DNA of 64,000 bases from Membranipora membranacea (taxonomy: Eukaryota > Bryozoa > Gymnolaemata > Cheilostomatida > Membraniporidae). The notes under the pieces were generated by a model. The model did not search any database, was not told the DNA's origin, and saw only the letters and a program-made list of their open reading frames with translations. The translations under genes and the position numbers were made by a program. Below are positions 23,001 through 34,859 of this stretch, in pieces (position 1 is the first letter of the stretch; each line of letters starts with the position of its first letter). The DNA lies in assembly GCA_914767715.1 (NCBI GenBank), contig OU612072.1:20274001-20338000 (forward strand). The letters are read 5' to 3'.

Positions 23001-25602
23001 ATCTTGACAAGAGGATATGAGCCCCATCCTTTCGAGGGAACCTTTAGCGATTCTATAGCCGTGGATGAGTTTTTCAGTGGCCATCTCACTGTCTGAGCTT
23101 GCATGTCCAACCACACAGTTGGAATCGTACACTCTGATTCTTGGTTGTTGTCCTCCATCATTACCGCCAATGTCCATTTTCCTGGCTGGAAAAAGTAAAT
23201 GGAAAAACGAGAAAACTCATGACAAGTGAATTCACTCATCTTAGCCAGGGACTATGACTGCTGATATTTTAAGACACATAATTTCGAGCCTACAGCAATG
23301 CAGCAGTCGATGTCATTTTAATGCAAAAAATTCATAACATTAAGGATATATATTGCATATATCAAAATTTTCCAAAAAGTTAATACTTTAATATGTGAGG
23401 GTAGGTAATAGTGTCTATGGTTATAATAAGATATTGTATTGGGATGTTTTCTTGAACCGCAAATTTGTCGAGCCTGTTCATATTATCAAATTATTATTAT
23501 CTCCTGTGTGGTTATGCAGCAACCCGCTGATGTAAATTGTAGTGTATCTTATCAGTATCATTTAAAAGTTTGACAAATTGTTACAAACACTCATCTAGAC
23601 ATTGTGATGAACAGGGATAAGAGTCAAATCTATATCATTCTCCAAAGATAAACACACCATTTTCCTGGCAATATCTTCTCGCCTTACAATCGTTGTTGGG
23701 AGATCTACAAACAATGATTTTCTAAATTTTCCTATACCCAAATCCAGCGAGTCACATGGAACCGTAAACAAACTGCAAAACCGCTGCTTCGGAACTGTTC
23801 GCACTGTCAAAGTATTGGCAGATTGATCAACTATGAAACAAACTTCTCCAGATCGAAGCCTGACAACACCATTGCGATAATCAGCAGTCAATTTCATACA
23901 AATTTCTTTTGTTCCCACAAGCTGATGTCGCTCTGATATTCTCTTAGAAACCTGTGCAATCGGATTGTTTTTATTTCGGACTAACCGTTTCATCTGGCCC
24001 AAATAATTCTCATAAGGAAATGCAGAGATGGCGTTCAAACTAGTACCGAAGTTTCTGCAATCATCTACAAGGTGGATCAGTGAGTGGACATTGTAACTTG
24101 CAAATGTGTCGCCATACAAATGCTTTGCCTCCTTCACAAAAGAAACTAGTAACTGATGAGAAAAATCCAAGTAGTAGTTTCTCATGCTATCATCGCTTTC
24201 TAAAAGAATGGACATAGCCACACACAGGCACATAAAATGATGGTAATACGATTGTGGTAAAGCCTTTCTTAAAACAACAACCCCAGTGTATAGAATGAAC
24301 TGCCGCCACTCAGTCGCTTTCCACCTGTCAGAAAGCTGTAGTGATCGAGGCTGTCGGGCAAACTCAGCAGGCATCTGACCATGAAGTTGTGCCAATGAAG
24401 AAGATATCTGAGACAGTTGTACATGGGAAAGGCGGGCTAGGGATGTTTTTTCTATTTTCCAAAACTTAACTAGTCGTCGCATTACGCCGAGGCAGACCAA
24501 ATGCATATAGTCTAGGGGAAATCCAGTTACGCACGGAAAGCTGATACCTGACAATGGACTGACACCCTTCTGATGACCATCTTCATACCTGAGGCTGGCA
24601 AAGTCATCATCTGTCCTCAGTGGTGCGTTGAAGTCATCAAAACAAACTCTACCAGATTTCCATTTACCTTTAGCACAGCATCTCTCACACCCATCAATGC
24701 CATTGTGACCAACAATTGATTTGAGAAGGGCACGAGCGGGAGCATCACAGATGACACTACGTAATGTCATAGAATAAGTAGTCTCATCGTGGACAAAGCC
24801 TGTAGAGAGTTGAGTGTATTCCTCGAGAAAGTCATTCATAAACTCAGCGATATCTGTTGGCTTCCCAGCACCATAATACAAGGCAACAACAACAGGGCTA
24901 GAACCATTAACAGACATGAGAATCGGCCAAAAGCCCTCAGGACTCGATTTATAGAGCGGCAGACCGTCGACGTTTATCTGCACACAATAACTACGCGTGC
25001 GTGGGTTCAACAGTTTGGTATTTATCATAGTGCCAATCAGAATGCCAAAGTATGAGTACTCCCCACCCAGTTTTTTGGTAACTGCTACAGTCCTTGCTGT
25101 GTGCAGCAGAGCCCTCATGTCTTTTGGGATCAATGGAAAGATTGTGTTGAGTATTCTTAGAATACCATTCCCTTGGTCACGAGTGACACGCTGCTGTGAA
25201 GCCCACTCAGCAACTTCATCCCGAATTGCAAGCTGTTGATGCTCACTAAAACCAGATTGGAAGTCATGAAACATTTGTTCAAACCCTTGACTTGATGACT
25301 GATCCCCTAAGAAGTCATCAAAAACAAGATCACTACCAACATCAGAGAAATTTGGGTCTTCAGCGGTGTCAGTAGCAGAACTGAGCAATTGCATCTCTAC
25401 AATACTGTCATCATTATCACAAATGTGATCAAGACGATTTGAAACATCAGCAGTGACCAAATCAGAATAAAGGTTTCCAGCAAAAAAGCTATTCACTTCT
25501 TCATCAAGTTCAGTAGATGCAAACAATGCAGTGGCAGCTGCATCATAAGATCGCAATGTTTTAATTTTTTTTCGGCTTTGTGACGACATGGTCACTTACC
25601 AT
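20035..25602 (-). CDS. DUF4806-like partner protein of a CACTA-like transposon
   Basis: Eight minus-strand segments join in phase: 25602-25600 (the ATG alone), 23185-22987, 22706-22557, 22180-21899, 21501-21335, 21029-20864, 20569-20478 and 20100-20035. An alternative last acceptor four bases upstream (20,104) gives a stop at 20,057. The product is about 368-374 residues. It starts MPGKWTLAVMMEDN with conserved W/P-rich residues to about 66. A highly acidic stretch follows (DEYDETSDPGSDSDE), then a basic KRARKP block, a Ser/Pro-rich linker, and a C-terminal region like DUF4806 (FDPSPEERQEL, LTVGGCNL, GNQGKAAFG). Such proteins accompany transposases in several animals; a DNA- or chromatin-binding role is inferred. 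An upstream non-coding exon may end near 28,884 (CACTG followed by GTGAGT). Its first coding intron contains the transposase. Confidence 0.75.
23595..25589 (-). CDS. CACTA/EnSpm-like (tnp2-type) transposase
   Basis: One uninterrupted frame of 664 codons from ATG at 25,589; the GTG six bases upstream is unlikely as a start. After an acidic, low-complexity N-terminus (~120 residues), the RNase H-like core carries an Asp in NVDGLPLYKS (about 208), an Asp in CDAPARALL (about 282), a CERCC cluster (about 301-305), DYMHLVCLG (about 360) and a Glu in SAFPYENYLG (about 527). This order fits the D-D-E plus C/D-H arrangement of CACTA transposases. RWKATEWRQF and YNVHSLIHL are further family landmarks. 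It would cut and join transposon ends in the nucleus. It lies entirely within an intron of the DUF4806-like gene on the same strand. No internal stop or frameshift is seen, so it may be active or domesticated. I could not identify the element's ends. Confidence 0.85.
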   Translation of the reverse strand: MSSQSRKKIKTLRSYDAAATALFASTELDEEVNSFFAGNLYSDLVTADVSNRLDHICDNDDSIVEMQLLSSATDTAEDPNFSDVGSDLVFDDFLGDQSSSQGFEQMFHDFQSGFSEHQQLAIRDEVAEWASQQRVTRDQGNGILRILNTIFPLIPKDMRALLHTARTVAVTKKLGGEYSYFGILIGTMINTKLLNPRTRSYCVQINVDGLPLYKSSPEGFWPILMSVNGSSPVVVALYYGAGKPTDIAEFMNDFLEEYTQLSTGFVHDETTYSMTLRSVICDAPARALLKSIVGHNGIDGCERCCAKGKWKSGRVCFDDFNAPLRTDDDFASLRYEDGHQKGVSPLSGISFPCVTGFPLDYMHLVCLGVMRRLVKFWKIEKTSLARLSHVQLSQISSSLAQLHGQMPAEFARQPRSLQLSDRWKATEWRQFILYTGVVVLRKALPQSYYHHFMCLCVAMSILLESDDSMRNYYLDFSHQLLVSFVKEAKHLYGDTFASYNVHSLIHLVDDCRNFGTSLNAISAFPYENYLGQMKRLVRNKNNPIAQVSKRISERHQLVGTKEICMKLTADYRNGVVRLRSGEVCFIVDQSANTLTVRTVPKQRFCSLFTVPCDSLDLGIGKFRKSLFVDLPTTIVRREDIARKMVCLSLENDIDLTLIPVHHNV

Positions 25603-25672
25603 TATCGTTGGTTGGATCACGACGCTTGATAACAGGACGCCGGTACACAGCAACCACAGCAAACAGTTCAAT
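25600..25672 (-). promoter_or_regulatory. Exon carrying ATG against a splice donor
   Basis: Acceptor TTTCTAG precedes this 73-nt exon, and the exon ends AATG|GTAAGT, so the ATG is its final codon. Spliced, it joins CCAGGAAAATGG and starts the DUF4806-like protein. Unspliced, the same ATG opens only a short frame (about 13 codons) that overlaps the transposase ATG at 25,589. Splicing could therefore choose between the two proteins. Confidence 0.6.
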
Positions 25673-28600
25673 CTAGAAACAAAATGAATTAGAATATTAT
25701 GGCTCAAGAAAGTGTAAAATTAGTAGCATGTTAGCTCTACTGAGCAAGCTAATAAAACAACAGTCAGCGGAATTCAAAGACAAGCTTTCACATAAATTTC
25801 ACATAGCTTCTAAGGCAGTATGAAATATAAAGGTTCACGGACAAAGCTTGATATTGAAGTTCAATTCTTAGACTTTCTTCCCTCATATTGGGCAAAGTCA
25901 GGCTGTGAATATTGGACAGGTCTAGATATGTGGTGGGAGATGTCATGGGAAAGACTAGGCAAACTTCAACTTGTAGGCACCGAGAGGGTAGCTGCTGCAT
26001 TGTTTATGTCTCAATAAATTATAATCTCAACAAAGATGATGGGATAAGTTAGAGTCGCAACTGACAAGTGAGTGAGTTTGCCAGTGTCAGTTGTAATACA
26101 AAACAAACAATAATTGCAGCCCAAGGCACCCTCAGGTGTATTAATTCTATAGCACCAAGTGAGTGAATTATATCAGTGTCAGTTCTCTATACAATGTGAG
26201 CAAACAAACAACATACCAGTCTTGTATCAAATTTGTAAATATCAACAGCAGTATGAGTATATCCTATGGTGCTCAAATACAAACAAACAGCCAACTTCTA
26301 CACAAGTTTTCAGGGGCAACAATATCTAACAATATATAATGTATTAGGGTCCAATGCTATAACAGGAGCACAAATCTGTTTACTTTTTTTCAATAATGCC
26401 CTCTATGGAAAGGCAGAATGGCCTAAGAATTGGAAGGTAACTGAAGTTAATGCCTCAACCACTCAGATTGTGTACAACAACATAGTTCACAATGACAATA
26501 CCCAGCAACAGTGAATGCATTTACCGAGACAATTTTCTGACTGAACATCGTGGAGACAAGTTCAAAACCAACAAATAATTGTCACCACCAGTACTCAGGT
26601 CTGATCCTAAAGAAATGCATAACTTTGCCAAGCCAATGAATTTAGTCAATTGTATCAGTATGGACAATCTGTACCAGTGTCGAGAATGTGAGCATGCCTG
26701 ACATTTCATGGATTCTGCAAGTTATCATAGCTGTTTCATCACTTAAGCTTGAAAGAGGTGGTCAGGGCCTGAACTATTTGCAGTAGATTGAGGAAGCACC
26801 AATGACTTTTGAGTCTTCCAAACTTCGATCTCAAGTTGAAAGGAGAACATAGGATGTAACCATTGATTTATGTTCAAATGCATTGTATTCAGTGGGATGT
26901 GAAATCCTCTAAACGACTTTGTATATGACTTTGTATATTCGCACTCTCAGCAACATGAGGAAAATTCTACCAATAAGACAGACTTTTAGGAGCATATTAA
27001 GGAACAATTATAATAATGCAGATTTTAAGTATGCAGAAATTTCTGATTTCTTACCATAGATTATTACAAATTTGTTCAATGGTTTTTTTGAGGACAGTGA
27101 AAGTAAGAACGGGTGCTGCGCGTTTAATTGTCCACTTTATATTGAAATTACCAGAGTTAGCATAGCACAGCATACCAACAGCCTTGAGTCTCGGTCAGAG
27201 ATGGATTCAAACAATAAATTAAAGACTGGCAGCCGGAAAGTGATCTATTGAGCAACGAGGGCTGGCAGCAATACCACTTTGACTTGCGGCGATTTCAATG
27301 CTGATCTTAATTGTACTACATTGGAAAACCTTGGACATACCAAACTGAAACTTCAAATCTTACAACCTTAAAATAGTGTGTTCTGAATATAAATAGCTGT
27401 TACGACGAATGGGGCCAGCAGCATACTTTTTCATCGCAGATCACTTTTCCACAGGCTACTTGTTAATCATTAAACAAACAAAAATTCAGCGCCAATAGCT
27501 GGTACTGTATCGATGAAACAAAGTCACTAAGTCTGTAATTTGACATAAATAGCTAGGGGAGACTGGACACCGCTCATATGGCTAGCAAAAACTTACAGTG
27601 GAAAAGATCAGCAAACCTCGTAATTGGTCGTGACTTTGGCTTATGTGATATCCCTGATTGTACCAGAAAAAACTATGTGGTGAAATTTGCCAAATTAAAT
27701 GGCTATCAGTGCAAAAATTTAATTTGCATGCACAGCCCTAATATTCTGAATGAGAAGTCAATGATTCAATCACTAGCCATGCACAACCAGATTATTCAAT
27801 AATTAAGTAAGACAACAGCTGATGCTATTTTTGTACACTTTCCACACTTACAGTATATAATAACTCTACGCCTGATACCTTGTTACCTTAAACTATTAGT
27901 TTCCATTTGGACGCCTATCACTGTATTTTAATTCATTGCAAACAGACTTCACCGAGATCCATTAAAACAAGCTCCCTCCATCATTTATAATTGAAAGATT
28001 ATGGCCCCACCAGGGCTCTCAACCACTCAGATTTAGCCCGAGTTACTCAGGTTTTTGGGCTCAACTCAGGGGATTTGAGATTATTAGCTAAAAACTCAGA
28101 TTTTGCCTCATATTCATCAAAGTTTGGGAATTCCTCTGGGTGTGGTCTAGTTGTATGATTATAAAGAAACAATTTAATGTTATGATATATGAAATACAAT
28201 AACCAGGATGAATTTTACAGTGAATCTATATCAATGATCTGCTCACAACTCTAAAAAAAAACAGTATCATTCAGGACTAAATTGCTCTCTAGGCTTTGGC
28301 AGCCGGACCCATTGAGGAAGCTAACAGAGCTCTAAAACTCTAAGCCGTTTGTGCACAAAATATCGGCAAAACTCAGGTTTTGGATTCTCCCAGGTTGATA
28401 GCCCTGGGCCCCACACAAACAAAGAGTCAAAAAATGTGATGAGACCAGTGAATAAAGTCTTGATCATAAAAATCTAGCTTGGTCAAAATAAGAGTCATTA
28501 AGATTATAACGCTGTTAGGGCCTAGGCCTACTCTACCCAAAGCAAGGCAGCCTCATATTGTATTGACAAGCTTATCTTGGCAAATTGTTACTTATACCAA

Positions 28601-28880
28601 CTCAAAAAATGTGAGTTACTAGTTACCATTAAGAATGAATGTGATGATTGACTTGACATACAGATCAAGTTACTGCTGAACAGGAATTGTCCTGGACAAA
28701 TTTCCATTTAGATAAGCCACCTACTACATCATACTTACCTAACTACTATTAGTACTAAGCTGCAATTATCTAGCGTAGCTAAGCTAAGCCATACAACATA
28801 CTAAAAAAAATGATGATGATGTTGATGAAACCTAAAGCATAAATGATAAATCTAATAGCACAATATTTTCGTGTTACTCA
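25673..28880 (-). other. Probable 5' intron with decayed coding remnants
   Basis: No intact gene. On the minus strand, 26,709-26,266 reads with only a few stops and has protein-like segments (TFSTLVQIVHTD, GKVMHFFRIRPEY, VAGYCHCEL, SEWLRH), suggesting the relic of a larger transposon-type protein. A short direct duplication ('aagtgagtga...cagtgtcagtt') lies at 26,068 and 26,158. At 27,990-28,410 there is a dispersed repeat ('ccactcagatttagcc') related to 55,030-55,160. Confidence 0.4.
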
Positions 28881-28898
28881 CCAGTGATAAGAAGGTAG

Positions 28899-29462
28899 GT
28901 ACACCAGTTCTAGTAGAGACTCACTGAGACTAAGAGAGAGAGCTAGTACAGTACAAGTTGCTAATATAGTAATAATCCACTGAACTTCAAGTGAGATATA
29001 TTTATGGTTCACTTGGATCTAGTCTAGTGTCAAGACAGATGTAGTGGATGAGTATGGAAGCAATGTCACTGTCTGTGTGTCATAGACTACACGATTACTG
29101 CTGCATATAAAACCAGTGGAAATGAGTGATAGTTACTCCTAGTCCTTGGTGAAAGTCTTGCTGTGTGAATGTGTAGGAGTAGTACACCAGTTCTAGCTAG
29201 TAGAGACTCACTGAGACTAAGAGAGAGAGAGCTAGTACAGTACTGTACAAGTTGCTAATATATATAGTAATAATCCACTGAACTTCAAGTGAGATATATT
29301 TATGGTTCACTTGGATCTAGTCTTGTGTCAAGACAGATGTAGTGGATGAGTATGGAAGCAATGTGTCATAGACTACACGATTACTGCTGCATGCAAAACC
29401 AGTTGAGTGATAGTTACTCCTTGGTGAAAGTCTTGCTGTGTGAATGTGTATGAGTAGTGTCA
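28899..29462 (-). repeat. 283-bp direct duplication, possible promoter/5' end
   Basis: 28,899-29,181 and 29,182-29,462 are close tandem copies ('gtacaccagttctag' to 'tgtgtgaatgtgta'). On the minus strand a non-coding exon could start in the left copy and end at about 28,884 with donor GTGAGT, splicing to 25,672. The duplication would then be the promoter or subterminal region of the transposon unit. Confidence 0.6.
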
Positions 29463-32290
29463 GTTCGAGTGGAAAACAAAAACAGTTATAACTCAATTGA
29501 GTTACATACATCTTAATTTAAACTATGCGCTATTTTACTAACTCACTCTGATTGGTCAACAAGGGCTTTGATCGTGGGGACAACTCCTATCATTGGAAAG
29601 TAAAATACTACATTGAATAGAATTGCCACAGACATCGACATCAAATGGTTTTGGGACCACATACGTTTTGGTAGCTATTGGACAAATTTGATATTGGTCT
29701 TTTCTATTTAACTGATTCAGACTGCTAAACATGATCGACCAAGCTTGGGGTTGATATACATATAGGCAGTATATATAACCACCACCTGCACCATAGGATT
29801 ATAGGTTAGAACCACATCGTGACAAGAGGTGTTCAGTTTAGTGAGTGATAAGCCATTACCACCACTCTAGCTAAACTGTTGGGTTGTACAGCAGAGTAGT
29901 AGTACTGTAGGTGGAGTAGATGTGTTTTCAGGTCAGTTTCCATATCGGCCTAACTATGTTGGTTGTTACACATCTATTATATATCTATAAGAGATAGTAT
30001 TTTCGATGTAAATCGTCTAACTTATCACCCATTAAGACCCGAAATTTGGACTGAAAAGTAGAGGCATTTTCAATACATTTTATATATTGATAAAACTGTG
30101 TCGTTGTTTATATGTGTTTTGGGCATCTAAACCATGCATATATTTCAATATATAATGTCCAACACGATAACGAGCCCAATGCAATGTTGGAATCATGTTG
30201 CCGCATTCTGTGTGCCGACTGGGCAGCTGCCTTCTGGTTTTCAAAAACAAGACATAGTTGTCTATGTCAATAATTAGTTTACTAATTTGTAAGGTAACAA
30301 GTAATCATTAGTACGACTTATCCCGGTGAAAGCGACATTAACTATGAATCTCTAACTTCATGATATTGAATACGTCATTTGCTTCCTTTCGATTAAAATT
30401 TTGGCCAATGTCAACTTGAATTTTTTGACAGTTTTTGTTAACCACAACACTAGCACGCAATTACCGGTTTTGATCATGGATGTATTTTGGTTTATATAAC
30501 AAGTATTTAAGATAGTATTACTCCAGGGTAATAAGGTAACTGGTTCGGAATTGCCCTCTCACGTTAACACCTTCAAAAATGAAGAGTTGCCCTCTCTCTT
30601 CGAATTTTCACAGGCTTTGATATGATTGGCCGATTACATCTTACTTTTTTCTTATTGGCCTGTTCAATAACTTCATACTGATTACAATATCTGTGTTGGG
30701 GAACACTGAGTTAGTTATCGATATTGCTAGTAGTCAACTTTCTGAACAGCAGTCAGACTCAGTGGCACCAATCAGTTACTTCACAGACACATAAGACCAC
30801 GATGAAGAGATGATGAGCCAACTCAGCTTCACAAGAAGAAGAAGAATGAAATTAGAACAGCTGTGAATGGACTTGATTGAATCAATTTGTTGTAGCTCTC
30901 AGGTAAATAAATGTTATTTAGTATTTATTTGGTACACTACTATAACTATTCTACTACTCAGTTGTGAGTGAAAAATGAGTAGACTAACTAAGAAGTCTAG
31001 CTAGTAACTGTTAGTTACTATCACTACTAGTAGCTTTCTGTAGTTTGCCAATGGTACCAGTCCAATGTACAGTGCAGTGTAATATCAAGTAAGGAGAAGG
31101 ACTCATAAGAGTTGTAAGAGGGGGGGGGGAAGGCTCATACAAGTCCAAGGAGTTAACTCCTTACTCCTCGCTTTGTTGTTTTTTGGTGGTGGCATGTTTA
31201 GGTGGGCAACTCTCGTGCAACTAATTGTCTAGAACTGTTATTGCTAATCTACTATGGCTACATGTAGGCCTACATACTTTACATTGTAAGGAAATGCCCC
31301 CTCTCTTTACTACAACTACAGCCTATGTAGGCTGGGTCTTGTATTTGTATAAAGTGTGTGCATAGGCTTTGCCTCGGCGCAACTGACGGATCATTATTGC
31401 TTTATGTCAACCATTCCCAACTGTCTGAGACTGGTGGGGTCACCCTTAAATACAAACAGCAAAACTATATACATATTAGTATACACTTTATTTACTGATC
31501 AAGCATGCGCATATAAGACCAAGTGGTACATCATCATCTAGTTTAGTAGGCGAGACCTGCTTTTAGCTTCGTTCGAGAATTGGCCACTTATCAATTGAAC
31601 TATGCTCACTCTTGTGTGAACTATTTGCGAACAAATTTATCTAAGGAGCGAGGATATTGAGCATTTAAGTTGTAATGATCTTTTGGTTTACAAAGCACAG
31701 CTCATGCTAATTGAAATATTCCCTGGTCTATAATGTAATAAAGAATATACCAACCCCGATCACCAGAGGTAGGAAACCAGTGCAGACCTTGCCTTTTGCC
31801 AATGGTATTGAATTCAAATGATTTGTTGGCTGTACAGAGTCTCAACTGCGTCACAGTGGTCATTTCATTATAATAAGCAGTGATCGGGGAGGGGGGCGGA
31901 TTGCATATAATATTACATGTGTGGGCTCTTTGAGTTGCAAGCATGTACTTCGCCTTAATTCAGGGTCAACCACTGACAACCATTGGTTATAGTGGTCTGT
32001 AGTTGGAGAGTAGAGAAATTGGTTACTGAGAGAAACTAGACCATTGCCAGCTTGCACACAATTGCAAAAGTTTCCCAAATGTAAATCTTCATCAATAGAA
32101 TGGTGTATTCAAGTGTTGTAGAGGTACTAGCTCTCTAGAGTATAACGCTGGTTTCATTATTCGTCTTGTTAATTTGGGAAAAAAGCAGATAGGCCTAGAT
32201 ACAAGAAATGACTCCTTTTGATTGCAGATTTTTTTGTATTTTAGTCTACATTGTAAAGCAACACAGACCGCAGAATAGTACTGAGAACAG
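29463..32290. other. Intergenic, no gene seen
   Basis: A splice-donor-like 'ctctcag|gtaaat' at about 30,902 after a short ORF-poor block could end an untranslated first exon of the weak plus-strand gene that follows. Perfect palindrome AAGGAGTTAACTCCTT near 31,148. Confidence 0.35.
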
Positions 32291-32294
32291 TACA

Positions 32295-34857
32295 ATGAAG
32301 AAGAGAGTGTTTGGGTGGTTTATAGCAGATGTGATACAACTCGTAGTATCAATAGTCGTTCAGCTTACTCAATTCAAACAGGTAAGCAGAGAATCAAATT
32401 TTCAATTTCGGTTGTAAAATTTGATTAAGTTGCAGCAGGGAACTGACCCAGAAAGGCTTGAGATGGCTGGGGTTATAAGCATCGATATCTCCACTGTTAC
32501 ACTTGCATCGAGCATAGTTAGTAATATAATGATATAAATGTCAGGTGATATGTGTAGGCTAACTGATGATAATTGCGTCGGTGTAATCGTTGAAGTATCA
32601 TGGCATAAATTTGGTAAAACTGCTTGAACACTGGCAAGACTTTTTCATTGAAATTGGCCAGTTAGTGTAATAAGGAGTTCAGTGACTATCGGAGTTGTGC
32701 TCTTTTTTTCATGGAGGGAACAACTCATTCCATCTCGCAACATCAAGTCACCTCTTCCCTATATTCCACCCTCCTTGCCACAGCTCATTATCTTGAATGA
32801 TCATTTTGGTTACAAATGTGCTGGCGTTATGTGCTGATCAAACCTGTAGATCAGAGTGTTTCCATTCCAAGACACCAGATATAAAACTTCACAAACTTCT
32901 TCACCAACGGCTGGCAAATCTGTTTCCATCATAGGGATTGTAGATTTAACCAGGTCTTTAAGTGTTGTGTTATTTGTTATTTGGCAACATGCTAGAATCA
33001 GGCTCTCAATGCAGAGAAAATTGAAGGGTCCAGGGATAAACCTTGTAGCAGCAAAGCCTTGTTATAAGACTGCAAATAATTTGAATGCAAATAATGTACT
33101 TAGGACATTGGAATGTATTATATTCATACTTTATCACATCATCAACTAAATATTTGTTGCAGAGAATACAGGAGAAAGACTGATTCAGTATGGCATGATA
33201 ATGGCAGAGTTACGCATCAGAACCTTTGGTGATTTGAATTCTGTCCTGAGAAATCTTGATGTACCGAGTGAGTGTCTGAGTGTCAAATAGTTACATTATT
33301 ATGATTCATGATGGGTCATGATATACTCTTCGCTACCCTGACGCAGTGATCATTTGTATTTGATTGTCCAAATCAAGGATACCATCGGTAGCCTAATTGG
33401 TAACCATATCTCATAATCATTGACCCCCCTCCCTCCCTCCCTTCACCTGCTATCTACCTTATCAACCTAATTAGTGGTTAACTAATTAGATTGATAAGGT
33501 AGATTGCAGGTGAAGGAAGGGGGGGGGGGGGGTGAATGAAATGATAATGAAATCTGTCTCTTAAAGGATTCGCTTCTGGTGTCACCAGTAAAATGGGAGG
33601 AACTTGAAATGTAGGCATTTATCACAGAACTTGTAATGGTTCTGGATCAAAGAAAGAAGAAATATGTCTTCATCCAACCAACTTAACATTATTGATGGCC
33701 AACCACCCAACCAACGCTGCTCCATATTGAAAAGTTTCCCCACTCCTGATTGCTAAAATGATTTATTCTGAGCCATGATTTTTGCGTCATATTGTGTACT
33801 CTGATCTAAACTTCAACAGTGCCTCTGTTAGAAGGGAATTAGGGGGGGGGGGGGGGGGGTTATTGTATGACACCTGAAGCTTTTGAACAAACCATCGGAG
33901 TGAGTATTTGCTAGTGTTGTTTCACCTTGGGCCTGACACTGAGCTTATATATATTATATCTGCTTTCGCTTTGCATAATTTTGTCTTTTGTGATAGTATG
34001 GTACTTCAAAAAGTGCTGTTTTGATGTGGCCGCGTGGGCCTACATACATCTCAATTCGGAGTTTAGTGGACAGTCATAGCTTCATCATATTCTATAGACG
34101 GCATACAATAGATAGCTGTCAGGAGGTCATTTCTCACAGATATACTCATATATGGTGTCCCAAACTCCGCACATAATTTTATTCTACAACAATCTTACCG
34201 TTGTTTTGACTTCACATCACGAAATTTCTACATACAAGATTATTTTTTACAGTTTTACTATTTGGAGGAGTGAACGTAGAATGGGGACAGTGACTCAGAA
34301 GATATACGACAGAGCATCATACTCAGCAGATTTCTCACACCTTGTCACCCACCACCAATAACTCCAGCTTCAAAGAAGCACACTCTGCTGATGCTCTCTT
34401 TGTTACACTTGGAACTGAAGTTGTGGAGACACCAGGGACAAATACCCCCCCCCCACCCAAGGTATGTATGGGCTTGAATGATCACCAATGCTTATCTATC
34501 AATATTTTGGGAGTCACCAGCAAAATTATTATGTCAAACAATGTGATCCTCTGATTCATGATTGTTGCTACATCACTTAGACGCGTATTATTATATAGTT
34601 TTTTTTGGTGATGGGTTGCGGTAAATATCGAATATACCAAGTATATCAAATTGAGGATACTTTAGCCAGCGACACGTTGAAACCCTCCCCCTAATTTAGC
34701 CACAATCGCTCTGAAAGTATGACACGGTGATTGATATAAATTTTTCTTCTTTTCAGACTATAATTGAGACTCATGGTGGTATAGAGCGGACACCAGTCAT
34801 GACACATCAAATATGCACCATGAGCACCTCCTCCGATAGTGAACTGTCACAAAAGTA
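32295..34857 (+). CDS. Weak spliced gene candidate, unknown product
   Basis: Possible exons: 32,295-32,381 (MKKRVFGWFIADV, very hydrophobic, donor GTAAGC), 33,173-33,270 (NTGERLIQYGM to RNLDVP), about 34,302-34,461 (ending TNTPPPPK, donor GTATGT) and 34,757-34,857 (TIIETHGGIERTP to SSDSELSQK, stop TAA). The last two join cleanly in phase 0 at a strong acceptor TTTTCAG. The middle join needs a weaker donor (GTGTCT) and I am not sure of it. The first exon might be a signal anchor. The rest is Thr/Ser/Pro-rich and polar. I recognise no domain. Confidence 0.3.
33434..33522. repeat. ~40-bp-arm inverted repeat (foldback)
   Basis: Arm 33,434-33,474 (TTCACCTGC, CTACCTTATCAA, CTAATTAG) is answered by 33,482-33,522 with about three mismatches around a 7-nt loop. 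The flanks are a pyrimidine run on the left and a G-run on the right, which extends the pairing. It lies in the possible intron of the candidate gene. Confidence 0.85.
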
Positions 34858-34859
34858 AC

